The notes: generated from the letters alone by a model not told the origin. Shown: positions 1 to 5,338, counted from the stretch's first letter. The stretch is 6,510 nt of DNA from an uncultured Eubacteriales bacterium (GCA_900321915.1 ONXW01000415.1:1-6510), one strand, 5' to 3'. Numbers and translations: made by a program.

Positions 1-2
1 AA

Positions 3-31
3 GTAACAATCCCTCATAGGTAAGATAATAG
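3..31 (-). CRISPR. CRISPR array A, leader-proximal repeat (array cut by window edge)
   Basis: One 29-nt repeat of the same family as the other arrays, read on the minus strand: it starts CTATTATCTTACCT and has the array B variant ATGAGGG in the middle. Its 3' end reads GGATTGTTAC instead of GGATTGAAAC, so two bases of the predicted 8-nt crRNA handle are changed. It abuts a recognisable leader (32-216), so it is the leader-side repeat. Only two bases precede it, so whether an array continues to the left, or this is a decayed solitary repeat, cannot be decided here. Confidence 0.8.
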
Positions 32-216
32 TGGAACATATCGAACTACAGCCCGATTATATACCATATCTTGTGGTTTGTCAATGCAGCAACGGAAAAA
101 GCGCTCCGAAACTTTCGTCAACCTCCCCTCGGGAGACGACAGTATTGCCCATTTTTCACAAAAAACAACGAGGCTTTGTGGAGGATGACGAAATAAAATG
201 TGAATAAATCGTGAAC
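32..216 (-). promoter_or_regulatory. Leader of array A (conserved leader architecture)
   Basis: The 185-bp leader has the blocks shared by all four arrays. In plus coordinates these are: array promoter 56-84, near element TTCGTCAACC 114-123, inverted far element GGATGACGAA 183-192 (one mismatch), and distal block TGTGAATAAATCGTGAAC 199-216. The gaps are 29 nt (promoter to near element), 59 nt and 6 nt. The repeat-adjacent AGTGG/CCACT inverted repeat of leaders B-D is degraded here (TAGTT opposite CCACT). With the mutated repeat this suggests array A is older or less active. Confidence 0.75.
56..84 (-). promoter_or_regulatory. Array A leader promoter
   Basis: On the minus strand, TTGACA (84-79) and TATAAT (61-56) are separated by 17 bp, a consensus sigma-70/sigma-A promoter. 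The -10 box is 24 nt from the repeat, so the leader RNA would be very short. Confidence 0.75.
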
Positions 217-227
217 GAATGCGGCGT

Positions 228-267
228 TTTGAGATACTGCTGGTTCGAATATGCCATTTGAGATACC
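228..267. repeat. Paired TTTGAGATAC motifs outside leader A
   Basis: TTTGAGATACT (228-238) and TTTGAGATACC (257-267) are direct repeats 29 bp apart. The first begins 11 nt after the distal leader block. An equivalent pair lies outside leader B at the same distance. They could be protein-binding sites on one face of the helix or simply inherited with the duplication. Confidence 0.55.
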
Positions 268-330
268 ATAAATACTCATGTCATAAATCTGCCGGAAGTC
301 CTGTTCGGAGTTCCCTCGGAGCATCGTGAG

Positions 331-381
331 CAACAAAAACGACTGTACCGCTGAATTGTTTTCCAAGTCAGCGGTACAGTC
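331..381 (-). terminator. Rho-independent terminator downstream of the 143-aa gene
   Basis: A perfect 14-bp stem (341-354 with 368-381, GACTGTACCGCTGA and its complement) with a 13-nt loop is followed on the minus strand by GTTTTTGTTG. It lies downstream of the minus-strand gene ending at 578 and upstream of leader A, so it would insulate leader A from read-through. It is nearly identical to the hairpin at 1611-1654 behind cas6. Confidence 0.8.
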
Positions 382-494
382 ATGTTATGTTCAGGAGAAG
401 AAAACCATCGCATTTCGGCGTATAACGTCAGCATATTAACTTTGCCGAACTCCCGTTTGAAGGGGAAAACAGGGGGGCAGTTGCCAGCAATAGA

Positions 495-534
495 GCAGAC
501 AGCCTCTTCCGGAAAAGCGGAAGAGGCTGTCTGC
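495..534. other. Perfect 17-bp stem-loop behind the 143-aa gene
   Basis: GCAGACAGCCTCTTCCG (495-511) pairs fully with 518-534 around the loop GAAAAG. It lies 43 nt past the stop codon of the minus-strand gene. Neither side has a clear U-tract, so it is either a terminator lacking its tail or an mRNA 3'-end stabilising hairpin. The rest of 382-577 shows no supported gene. Confidence 0.6.
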
Positions 535-577
535 CTTCATAATTTGCAAGATCTGGAAAAATGACGCCGCCGTATAT

Positions 578-1009
578 TCAGCGAAAAGCGGCAAGCACAG
601 ATACAATATGGCGACGCGGATCTTCCGGATCCTTTGCTGCAGTGGTGATCTGTACGCTGAAGCAGGATTGCCCATCCAGCGCCTCTTCCCATTGCCGTAA
701 TCTGGTGGCGTTAAGCTCCATCTCCAACTCGTTCAGCGTCATATGGGAGATGCAAAACGACTTTGTGCGGATTTTGCCTGTATTATGGCTCGCGCCAACT
801 GCATCGTCTGTCCAATAGCTCGCTAAAATGGAAACGATTTGCCTGTCCGGAGAGTCCGGGTCTTTGCAAGCCCCCATAATTTGAACAGCCCGACAAAAGC
901 CCGCACCAAATTGCCCCTCTCGCTCCCGGAGCCGGATCGCCAGAGCCTCCTCCAGCTCGGTTTTGGTGCGATAAGAAAGATTGAATACTCTGACGCTCAG
1001 CTTTCCCAT
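578..1009 (-). CDS. Unknown 143-aa protein with a tandemly duplicated ~50-residue domain
   Basis: I do not recognise this family. The protein contains two copies of one domain, at residues 17-66 and 93-143. They align with a single one-residue gap and share an ELE-x-x-L start, an RLR segment, VQI, and a KDP-x-(S/E)-(D)P-x-R-x-IVS-x-LA ending. There is no signal peptide or membrane segment, so it is probably cytoplasmic. The ATG at 1009 has GGAGAG 8 nt upstream. The gene lies immediately behind array B on the same strand, with no obvious promoter of its own, just as cas6 lies behind array C, and both are followed by near-identical terminators. This position suggests a CRISPR-linked accessory role, but that is inference. 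The internal duplication argues that the reading frame is real, against overlapping open frames on both strands. Confidence 0.7.
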   Translation of the reverse strand: MGKLSVRVFNLSYRTKTELEEALAIRLREREGQFGAGFCRAVQIMGACKDPDSPDRQIVSILASYWTDDAVGASHNTGKIRTKSFCISHMTLNELEMELNATRLRQWEEALDGQSCFSVQITTAAKDPEDPRRHIVSVLAAFR

Positions 1010-1036
1010 ATAAAATACTCTCCATCTGTTCGTAAA

Positions 1037-1062
1037 GAAAGCGCCGACACTCCGGCGCTTTC
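1037..1062 (-). terminator. Terminator- or attenuator-like hairpin between array B and the 143-aa gene
   Basis: A perfect 10-bp GC-rich stem (GAAAGCGCCG with CGGCGCTTTC) closes a 6-nt loop. On the minus strand it is followed by TTTACG, only a weak U-tract. It could end the array B transcript, or partially attenuate read-through into the gene starting at 1009. Confidence 0.55.
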
Positions 1063-1075
1063 CCCACGACTTTCG

Positions 1076-1303
1076 CTTTCAATCCCTCATAGGTAAGATA
1101 ATAGTTAACATGAACAAAGAACTTTTAAATCTTAGACCTATTGTTTCAATCCCTCATAGGTAAGATAATAGGCATTTGTGGATTGTCGAAACCTTATTAT
1201 CCACGGGTTTTAATCCCTCATAAATAAGATAATAGAATTGGAGGTACACTAAAAATGAGTAACAAAGTCAAAGCGTTTCAATCCCTCATAGGTAAGATAA
1301 TAG
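1076..1303 (-). CRISPR. CRISPR array B, 4 repeats and 3 spacers
   Basis: The 29-nt repeats, in transcription order on the minus strand, are at 1303-1275, 1235-1207, 1171-1143 and 1104-1076. They start CTATTATCTTACCT and end GGGATTGAAAC, with T at position 16 (array D has A). The second repeat is degenerate (three changes). The last ends in G instead of C. Spacers are 1236-1274 (39 nt), 1172-1206 (35) and 1105-1142 (38). The ATTGAAAC end is the usual 8-nt crRNA 5' handle left by Cas6-type cleavage, which together with the leader side fixes the direction. Two spacers read on the plus strand resemble gene starts: 1236-1274 has GGAGGT then ATG at 1255, and 1105-1142 has ATG at 1110 followed by ten open codons. 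Confidence 0.97.
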
Positions 1304-1487
1304 TGGATTATTTCACCACTTGACCTATATTATACACTACATCTTGTGGTTGTCAAGATTTCGGCATTGAAAAAACGGGCAAAAAATTCGTCAACCTCTC
1401 CGCTGAAGACGAAAATACGGCGATTTTCCGGAAAAACATCTCATTTTTGGGGAGGTTGACGAAACGAGTTATGAATAAACTGTGAAT
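1304..1487 (-). promoter_or_regulatory. Leader of array B
   Basis: The 184-bp leader holds: AGTGG/CCACT inverted repeat at the repeat junction, promoter 1329-1356, near element TTCGTCAACC 1387-1396, inverted far element GGTTGACGAA 1454-1463, and distal block TATGAATAAACTGTGAAT 1470-1487. The gaps are 30 nt from -35 to near element, 57 nt between the two elements, and 6 nt to the distal block. Confidence 0.8.
1329..1356 (-). promoter_or_regulatory. Array B leader promoter
   Basis: On the minus strand TTGACA (1356-1351) and TATAAT (1334-1329) are 16 bp apart. The -10 box lies 25 nt from the first repeat, as in arrays C and D. Confidence 0.85.
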
Positions 1488-1498
1488 GCGTTTGGCGA

Positions 1499-1539
1499 TT
1501 TAAGATACTAAGGATTTGTCGCAAGTCTTTTGAGATACT
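1499..1539. repeat. Paired TTTGAGATAC-like motifs outside leader B
   Basis: TTTAAGATACT (1499-1509) and TTTGAGATACT (1529-1539) are 30 bp apart, the first 11 nt beyond the distal leader block. This matches the pair at 228-267 in motif, spacing and position. Confidence 0.55.
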
Positions 1540-1601
1540 TTTTGCACGCACGTCGTTAGCCCGCCGGAAGACCCGATCGGATTAACCCTATGAGAGTAGA
1601 G

Positions 1602-1654
1602 AGATACAAAAAGACTGTACCGCTGAATTGTTTTCAAGTCAGCGGTACAGTCTT
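1602..1654 (-). terminator. Rho-independent terminator of cas6
   Basis: A perfect 16-bp stem (1611-1626 with 1639-1654) and a 12-nt loop are followed on the minus strand by TTTGTATC, and the U-tract also includes the last bases of the stem. It begins 50 nt after the cas6 stop. The stem core and loop match the hairpin at 341-381 except for one loop base. The plus side (TTTGCATTTTTAG) could also support weak bidirectional termination. Confidence 0.85.
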
Positions 1655-1704
1655 TGCATTTTTAGGTGAAGAAAAGCATTCACGCAAGCGTAATTCCAAA
1701 TTGA

Positions 1705-2421
1705 TCAGAGCACCTGGAACATGCCGAAGCCCTGGGAGCTTTTCGCGCCGAGGCCGATCTGGTAGAGAAGATCCAGCAGGGTCTGGGGACCTGTTAGGTA
1801 ATAGCTTCCCATCCAGGCGGTGATTCTGGTGCCCTTAAAGCTGGTCACGACCTTATCCTTTTGGGTCACAGAAAGCGGCGTGACGGAAAAGTCCTCCGGG
1901 AAGGGCTGATCCGAGATCAGAGCCCATTTGGACCTTGCGTTCTGCCTGAGCAGCTCGTAGAAACGCTCCTCGTCCGGCGCGGCGTAATCCGTTTTTTTGT
2001 CGGCAAGCGTCTGGTAGACGGTGACGGGGGAGAGCATCCCGATCTCCACGGCGTCGGAGATGACGTGGCGGTCGTCCAGACGGACGGCGGCGACCGTCGT
2101 CTCACATTCGGCGAGTCGCTGATGGCTGCCCTGGGGAAGACCCGCAAGCAGGCACTGGATCATGAGCGGGTCACAGCTCCGCAGCTCCAACGAGCAGCCC
2201 TCCGGGAAAATCAGCGTCCCGCCGTCCCGGACGTAACGCCCCTGCAGCCGCCCGAAGGTGAAGCCCTTGATATGTCTGCCGTCCTGGGAATATCCCTGCT
2301 CGTGAAGAAAGCGCCGGTAATCCGGCGCGGAATCCATCGCGTGATAGAGGAGCCCGTGGATCAACTGCTGATAGGCCATTGGAACCGCAAGCGGTCCGGA
2401 AAATGACAGATGCAATTGCAT
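1705..2421 (-). CDS. cas6: CRISPR-associated endoribonuclease Cas6
   Basis: This 238-residue protein should cut CRISPR transcripts within each repeat, 8 nt before the spacer, giving crRNAs with an ATTGAAAC handle. The length fits Cas6, a double ferredoxin-like-fold protein. The C-terminus carries the family's glycine-rich loop (GLGAKSSQGFGMF, residues about 223-235), which contacts repeat RNA. A histidine in FLHEQGY near residue 40 lies where the general-base histidine of archaeal Cas6 is found; His22 and His27 are alternatives. The open frame extends to a TTG at 2430, but that abuts the AGGA ribosome binding site; the ATG at 2421 is spaced correctly (9 nt) and is preferred. The gene directly follows array C on the same strand with no promoter of its own visible, and it ends in a terminator. 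It is the only crRNA-processing enzyme in the window and probably serves all arrays. Confidence 0.9.
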   Translation of the reverse strand: MQLHLSFSGPLAVPMAYQQLIHGLLYHAMDSAPDYRRFLHEQGYSQDGRHIKGFTFGRLQGRYVRDGGTLIFPEGCSLELRSCDPLMIQCLLAGLPQGSHQRLAECETTVAAVRLDDRHVISDAVEIGMLSPVTVYQTLADKKTDYAAPDEERFYELLRQNARSKWALISDQPFPEDFSVTPLSVTQKDKVVTSFKGTRITAWMGSYYLTGPQTLLDLLYQIGLGAKSSQGFGMFQVL

Positions 2422-2423
2422 GA

Positions 2424-2586
2424 GAATCAATCCTGTCAGGTAAGATAACGAAACCGCGACACAGTTCCATTGGTGGTGCTATATAAATAGCAGTTTCAAT
2501 CCCTTTTAGGTAAGATAATAGTCGGAGATGATATCTTCTTCGTGGTCAAAGGCAATCGTTTCAATCCCTTTTAGGTAAGATAATAG
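2424..2586 (-). CRISPR. CRISPR array C, 2 intact repeats plus 1 degenerate repeat
   Basis: The intact 29-nt repeats are at 2586-2558 and 2521-2493 (minus strand), with A at position 17 (array D has G). A third repeat, 2451-2424, retains TTATCTTACCT and AGGATTG with one deletion and several substitutions; it was recognised by its spacing of about one spacer. Spacers are 2522-2557 (36 nt) and about 2452-2492 (41 nt). The first, read on the plus strand, is an open frame encoding GDDIFFVVKGN. The array runs straight into cas6: the degenerate repeat ends 2 nt before its ATG. Confidence 0.92.
2431..2438 (-). promoter_or_regulatory. cas6 ribosome binding site embedded in a degenerate CRISPR repeat
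   Basis: On the minus strand CAGGA (2435-2431) precedes the ATG at 2421 by 9 nt. These bases are part of the degenerate third repeat of array C (2424-2451). The predicted Cas6 cut, before ATTGATTC, falls between the AGG of the binding site and the start codon. Confidence 0.6.
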
Positions 2587-2611
2587 TGGAATATTTCACC
2601 ACTTATATCAT

Positions 2612-2639
2612 ATTATACACAACATCTTGTGTTTGTCAA
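2612..2639 (-). promoter_or_regulatory. Array C leader promoter, likely also driving cas6
   Basis: On the minus strand TTGACA (2639-2634) and TATAAT (2617-2612) are 16 bp apart. Because no other promoter is evident before cas6, this promoter probably makes a joint array C-cas6 transcript. Confidence 0.85.
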
Positions 2640-2710
2640 GTTTTTCGCCTTGAAAAACGGGCTGAAAACTTCGTCAACCCCAAGCGCGTGTGAAAAAAAC
2701 AGCAACAGAA

Positions 2711-2754
2711 ACCCAAAAACAGCTTCGTCAAAGGTCGGTTTGACAAAGCTGTTT
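2711..2754 (-). terminator. Terminator of the rt-cas1-cas2 transcript
   Basis: AAACAGCTTCGTCAAA (2717-2732) pairs with 2739-2754 at 15 of 16 positions around GGTCGG, and the minus strand continues TTGGGT after a T-rich stem end. It lies 57 nt after the cas2 stop. It also contains the far leader element, so termination and leader functions overlap. Confidence 0.75.
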
Positions 2755-2810
2755 ATGAACAAATTGTGAACAAAAGCGGATTCTGCACGATAATTCTGTG
2801 CCGAATGCCG

Positions 2811-3074
2811 TCAAAGCAGGCGGTCCGGGCGTTCCTCGGTCCGGCCTAAGCAGTCCACGGAGGCACCCCGGAAGGAATGGAAGGCGTAGATCCGCACCCC
2901 GTCCTCCTCCGGGCGGACCAGGGCCAGGAGCTCCTCCTTCAGCCGGTCCAGTCGGCTCTGGGACAGATGGCCCTCGAAGACGGAGCGCTGGACCGGACGC
3001 AGATATTTTTTCGCGATCTTCCGCGCCTTGGCGATCCGCTCCCGCCGCATATCATAAGTCAGAATCACAAACAT
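2811..3074 (-). CDS. cas2: CRISPR-associated protein Cas2
   Basis: This 87-residue protein is the structural partner of Cas1: a Cas2 dimer bridges Cas1 dimers in the spacer-integration complex. The N-terminal strand MFVILTYDM carries the conserved aspartate (Asp8), followed by the RxxKxxKxxxKY helix region, an RPVQRSVFEGHL segment and the IYAF strand, all typical of Cas2, as is the length. The ATG at 3074 has AGGTGA about 6 nt upstream, a good ribosome binding site. It lies 98 nt downstream of rt-cas1 on the same strand and is followed by a terminator, so the two form an operon. Nothing about the sequence looks damaged. In well-studied systems the Cas2 nuclease site is not needed for spacer acquisition. 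Confidence 0.95.
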   Translation of the reverse strand: MFVILTYDMRRERIAKARKIAKKYLRPVQRSVFEGHLSQSRLDRLKEELLALVRPEEDGVRIYAFHSFRGASVDCLGRTEERPDRLL

Positions 3075-3099
3075 TTTTTCACCTGCCTTGCGGAAACGT

Positions 3100-3169
3100 T
3101 CTGCCTCGGGCGGGCGGCCGACGGCCGCCCCTGCGGCATCGGATTTCCCGACAGACTCTGCCTCGGGCG
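3100..3169 (-). other. rt-cas1-cas2 intergenic hairpin and 13-bp direct repeats
   Basis: GGGCGGCC and GGCCGCCC (3112-3130) form a perfect 8-bp stem with a 3-nt loop. TCTGCCTCGGGCG occurs at 3100-3112 and again at 3157-3169. No U-tract follows on the minus strand. It could be a processing or stability element tuning cas2 relative to rt-cas1, or merely a GC-rich palindromic insertion. Confidence 0.55.
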
Positions 3170-3172
3170 AGC

Positions 3173-5074
3173 TTAGCGCAGCTGCTTGAAGGGCTTGTAG
3201 GGCTCGCCGAGGCGGAAATGCCGCACCAGCTTGCGGACCTCCTCGCGCATGATTTCGGCGTAGCTCCTGGAGACACCGTCCACCTTGACGCGGGCATGGA
3301 GCTTGTCATAGTATTCCGTCAGGAAGAGCCGCTTTCCCTCGGCGGTCAGATACACGCCGCCGTTATCCATGGTCTGGAAGTGCAGGGCCGGGCGAAGCTG
3401 GCGGCGGTTCACCAGGGCGAAGACCGTGCGGTCCACGATCAGCGGACGGAAGAGCTCCGCCACGTCCAGATTCAGGGATTCCAGCCGGGCGTTGGTCGCA
3501 TGTAGGAAGCCCACCCGCACATCCAGGGCCGTCTTGCCGATCTCTGTAGCCAGATGACTGTGGAGCAGTGTGTTGCCGAAGCTGATCATGGCGTTGACCT
3601 CGTTCCGGGGCGGCCTGCGGCTGCGGGAGACGAAGGAAAAGTCCGGGTTGTTGATGAACCCGTCATAGCAGCCGTAGTAGACGTTTCGCGCCTGGGCCTC
3701 CAGGAGCAGGAGGTTTTTGTATTCCCCGCAGGCCTTGATCCTGTCCTCCAGGGCGTCGATCCGGTCCAGGGCCTGGGTGAAGCCCCGGTCCTCCCGTCGG
3801 CGGTAATATCGGATGTTCAACCGCAGATTGTGGATGGAGCCGAGGACGAACTTCCGCGCCAGCTCCAGCCGCCGCGCCTCGTCGTAATAGGCCTCCAGCT
3901 GGGTCAGGGTCGTCATGGGCGAGTGCAAGGGCCGGTTGGGCACGAAGCGCCCCGTCAGCCGTCCGTATTTGTCGAAGACGTTCACCAGAATGCCCCGGTC
4001 TGCGGCGGCCTGCAAAAAGCCGGTGTCGAAGATCACGGAGGAAAAGACGTTGATGGCCCCGGTGGCCTGGGGCGGGATGTCCAGCTTCCCCGTCTCGGTC
4101 TGAAAAACCATCGAGAAGTCCCGCTGGCGCAGGATGCCGTCGCTGAGCAGGGTCTCCGTATCCCCGGGGTTTTTGATCTCCCGGCTGTGCCAGGCCCCGT
4201 AGGCAGGCAGGTCTGTGTCCTCGGCGGAGAGCACCAGAACCCCGTCCCTTCCCGCTGCGAAGCGGTGCCCCAGGAAGACCATCTGCATGGGCGCATCGGT
4301 CCGGAGTTTCTTCCGACTCAGCCGCAGGCCCAGCTTCTCCCGGAGGAAGGCAGCGGCGGCCTCGGCGGTCTCCCGCAGCGCGGGGGCTTCGTTTCCAAAG
4401 AGGACGACGTCGTCTCCATAGCGGACGAAGGGGACGGACCGCTCCCCGAGCCAGAGATCCAGCCGGTGGAGATAGACGTTGCAGAGGAAGGGGCTCAGAG
4501 GCGTACCCTGGCAGACGCCGCGCTCCCGTTCCGTCAGCCGCCCCTCCTCCAGCACCGGCGCCTCGGCGAAGCGGCGGAGCAGCCGCGCCAGGGCAGGCTC
4601 CTCCGGCAGAAAGGCCTCCAGCGCTTCCCGCAGAATTTCCCGGTCCATGGAATCGAAGCAGCCCGTGACGTCCATCTGGATCGCCCAGCGCTTGGCTCCG
4701 CCCAAAAGCTGATATTCCTGCAGGGCGGAGAAGACGCCCCGGCCCGGCCGCCAGGCGTGGCTGTCCGGGGAGAAGCGGGTGTCATACCGCTCGTGCAGGA
4801 GCTCCAGAATGCAGCACTGCACCACCGTATCCACCGCCGTGGCCCGGACCAGGGGCCGGAAGCTCCCGTCCTGTTTCGCCACGTGGAAGCCCACCACCGG
4901 CGACGGGACGTAGCGCTCCCGCTTCAGCTGCCGCAGCAGGGTCCCGGCGTTGAGCCGGAACCAGAGCGCCGCCGCCTGGGCGCTCATGCCGTCATAGCCC
5001 GGATGAAAGCCGCGCCGCTGCAGCTCCTCCGCCTGTTCCTCCAATTGCTCCGCCGTCAGCTCGTCCAGCAGCAT
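3173..5074 (-). CDS. cas1: Reverse transcriptase-Cas1 fusion protein
   Basis: This 633-residue protein joins an N-terminal reverse transcriptase (about residues 1-275) to a complete Cas1 integrase (about 280-633). RT motifs seen: DVTGCFDS with Asp135, QGTPLSP at 189-195, the catalytic YGDD at 219-222, and FLGHRF at 267-272. Cas1 metal-binding residues are present: Glu459 in LLLLEAQARNVYY, His525 in GFLHATNARL, and Asp537/Glu540 in LDVAELFRP. In characterised relatives (Marinomonas mediterranea, Fusicatenibacter saccharivorans) RT-Cas1 with Cas2 takes spacers from RNA. Unlike the Marinomonas protein there is no N-terminal Cas6 domain; cas6 is separate. The open frame reaches a GTG at 5158, but that codon lies upstream of the likely -10 box, so the ATG at 5074 (AGGGAG 7 nt upstream) is chosen. 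It forms an operon with cas2, divergent from array D. Confidence 0.95.
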   Translation of the reverse strand: MLLDELTAEQLEEQAEELQRRGFHPGYDGMSAQAAALWFRLNAGTLLRQLKRERYVPSPVVGFHVAKQDGSFRPLVRATAVDTVVQCCILELLHERYDTRFSPDSHAWRPGRGVFSALQEYQLLGGAKRWAIQMDVTGCFDSMDREILREALEAFLPEEPALARLLRRFAEAPVLEEGRLTERERGVCQGTPLSPFLCNVYLHRLDLWLGERSVPFVRYGDDVVLFGNEAPALRETAEAAAAFLREKLGLRLSRKKLRTDAPMQMVFLGHRFAAGRDGVLVLSAEDTDLPAYGAWHSREIKNPGDTETLLSDGILRQRDFSMVFQTETGKLDIPPQATGAINVFSSVIFDTGFLQAAADRGILVNVFDKYGRLTGRFVPNRPLHSPMTTLTQLEAYYDEARRLELARKFVLGSIHNLRLNIRYYRRREDRGFTQALDRIDALEDRIKACGEYKNLLLLEAQARNVYYGCYDGFINNPDFSFVSRSRRPPRNEVNAMISFGNTLLHSHLATEIGKTALDVRVGFLHATNARLESLNLDVAELFRPLIVDRTVFALVNRRQLRPALHFQTMDNGGVYLTAEGKRLFLTEYYDKLHARVKVDGVSRSYAEIMREEVRKLVRHFRLGEPYKPFKQLR

Positions 5075-5139
5075 CGTCCTTCTCCCTTCTTCCGCCCACG
5101 TTGCGGCGGGTTTTCCGAATATTTCCGCGTTCTGCTGTA

Positions 5140-5168
5140 AGAATACCCGATTGTTCACAGTTTGTCAA
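5140..5168 (-). promoter_or_regulatory. Promoter of the rt-cas1-cas2 operon
   Basis: On the minus strand TTGACA (5168-5163) and TATTCT (5145-5140) are separated by 17 bp. Transcription would start near 5133, leaving a 5' leader of about 60 nt before the ATG at 5074. The -35 box is part of the distal conserved block of leader D, so array D and the adaptation genes share regulatory DNA. Confidence 0.7.
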
Positions 5169-5338
5169 CAATTAATATCGTCAACCCCAGCTTTCGAGCG
5201 GTTATTTCTTGCTGGTCTGCGCGCTTTTTAGAACCGCCCGGACGTGGTTGACGAAGTTTTTTGCCGCTTTTCCCGGAGAAAAAACTTGACAAACACAAGA
5301 TGTTGTGTATAATATGATATAAGTGGTGAAATATTCCA
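5153..5338 (+). promoter_or_regulatory. Leader of array D
   Basis: The 186-bp leader, read toward the array, holds: distal block 5153-5170 (complement of TGTTGACAAACTGTGAAC), far element ATCGTCAACC 5177-5186 (6 nt on), near element GGTTGACGAA 5246-5255 (59 nt on), promoter 5286-5313 (30 nt on), and the AGTGG/CCACT inverted repeat at the repeat junction. The order and spacing match leaders A-C. The inter-element sequence differs, apart from the last 59 nt shared exactly with leader C. Confidence 0.85.
5286..5313 (+). promoter_or_regulatory. Array D leader promoter
   Basis: TTGACA (5286-5291) and TATAAT (5308-5313) are 16 bp apart, a perfect consensus. The -10 box ends 25 nt before the first repeat. 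Confidence 0.9.

Larger units (their letters stand above)
3..425. repeat. Left copy of a ~420-bp segmental duplication (other copy about 1275-1694)
   Basis: Both segments hold, in the same order and orientation, a repeat, a leader, two TTTGAGATAC motifs, a GCCGGAAG block, a terminator hairpin with a near-identical 12-13-nt loop, and an AGG(A/T)GAAGAAAA block. Sequence between the blocks has diverged. The edges are approximate because they were judged by eye. Confidence 0.65.
1275..1694. repeat. Right copy of the ~420-bp segmental duplication
   Basis: This is the partner of about 3-425: repeat, leader, two TTTGAGATAC-like motifs, GCCGGAAG block, terminator and AGGTGAAGAAAA block in the same order. 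It stops just before the cas6 stop codon, so what was copied is an intergenic unit (terminator plus leader plus repeat) lying between two genes. Confidence 0.65.
2587..2771 (-). promoter_or_regulatory. Leader of array C
   Basis: The 185-bp leader contains: AGTGG/CCACT repeat-junction inverted repeat, promoter 2612-2639, near element TTCGTCAACC 2670-2679 (30 nt from -35), far element GTTTGACAAA 2738-2747 (two mismatches, 58 nt away), and distal block TATGAACAAATTGTGAAC 2754-2771 (6 nt away). Its array-proximal part is identical to that of leader D over 75 nt including part of the repeat. The far half overlaps the cas2 terminator. Confidence 0.82.

Noticed and set aside
382..564. 60-codon plus-strand frame
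   Set aside because: It starts directly behind a terminator stem and runs through a perfect 17-bp hairpin, with no ribosome binding site or recognisable protein pattern.
783..1082. 99-codon minus-strand frame starting inside the array B terminal repeat
   Set aside because: It overlaps the 143-aa gene in another frame, lacks a ribosome binding site, and shows none of the internal repeat conservation.
1861..2406. 181-codon open frame on the plus strand
   Set aside because: It is antisense to cas6, which has the glycine-rich C-terminal loop and a proper start; the plus frame shows no domain.
2798..3505. 235-codon open frame on the plus strand
   Set aside because: It is antisense to cas2 and the 3' end of rt-cas1, with Pro/Arg/Gly-rich translation typical of a shadow frame.
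3554..5140. 528-codon open frame on the plus strand opposite rt-cas1
   Set aside because: It is the antisense shadow of a GC-rich gene with intact RT and Cas1 motifs. Its translation is low-complexity (rich in Q, P, G, V, E) with no recognisable domain, and no ribosome binding site was noticed.
3173..5158. RT as part of a group II intron, or rt-cas1 starting at the GTG at 5158
   Set aside because: The RT is in frame with a full Cas1 and no intron RNA structure was recognised. The GTG lies upstream of the likely -10 box and has no ribosome binding site, whereas the ATG at 5074 has one.
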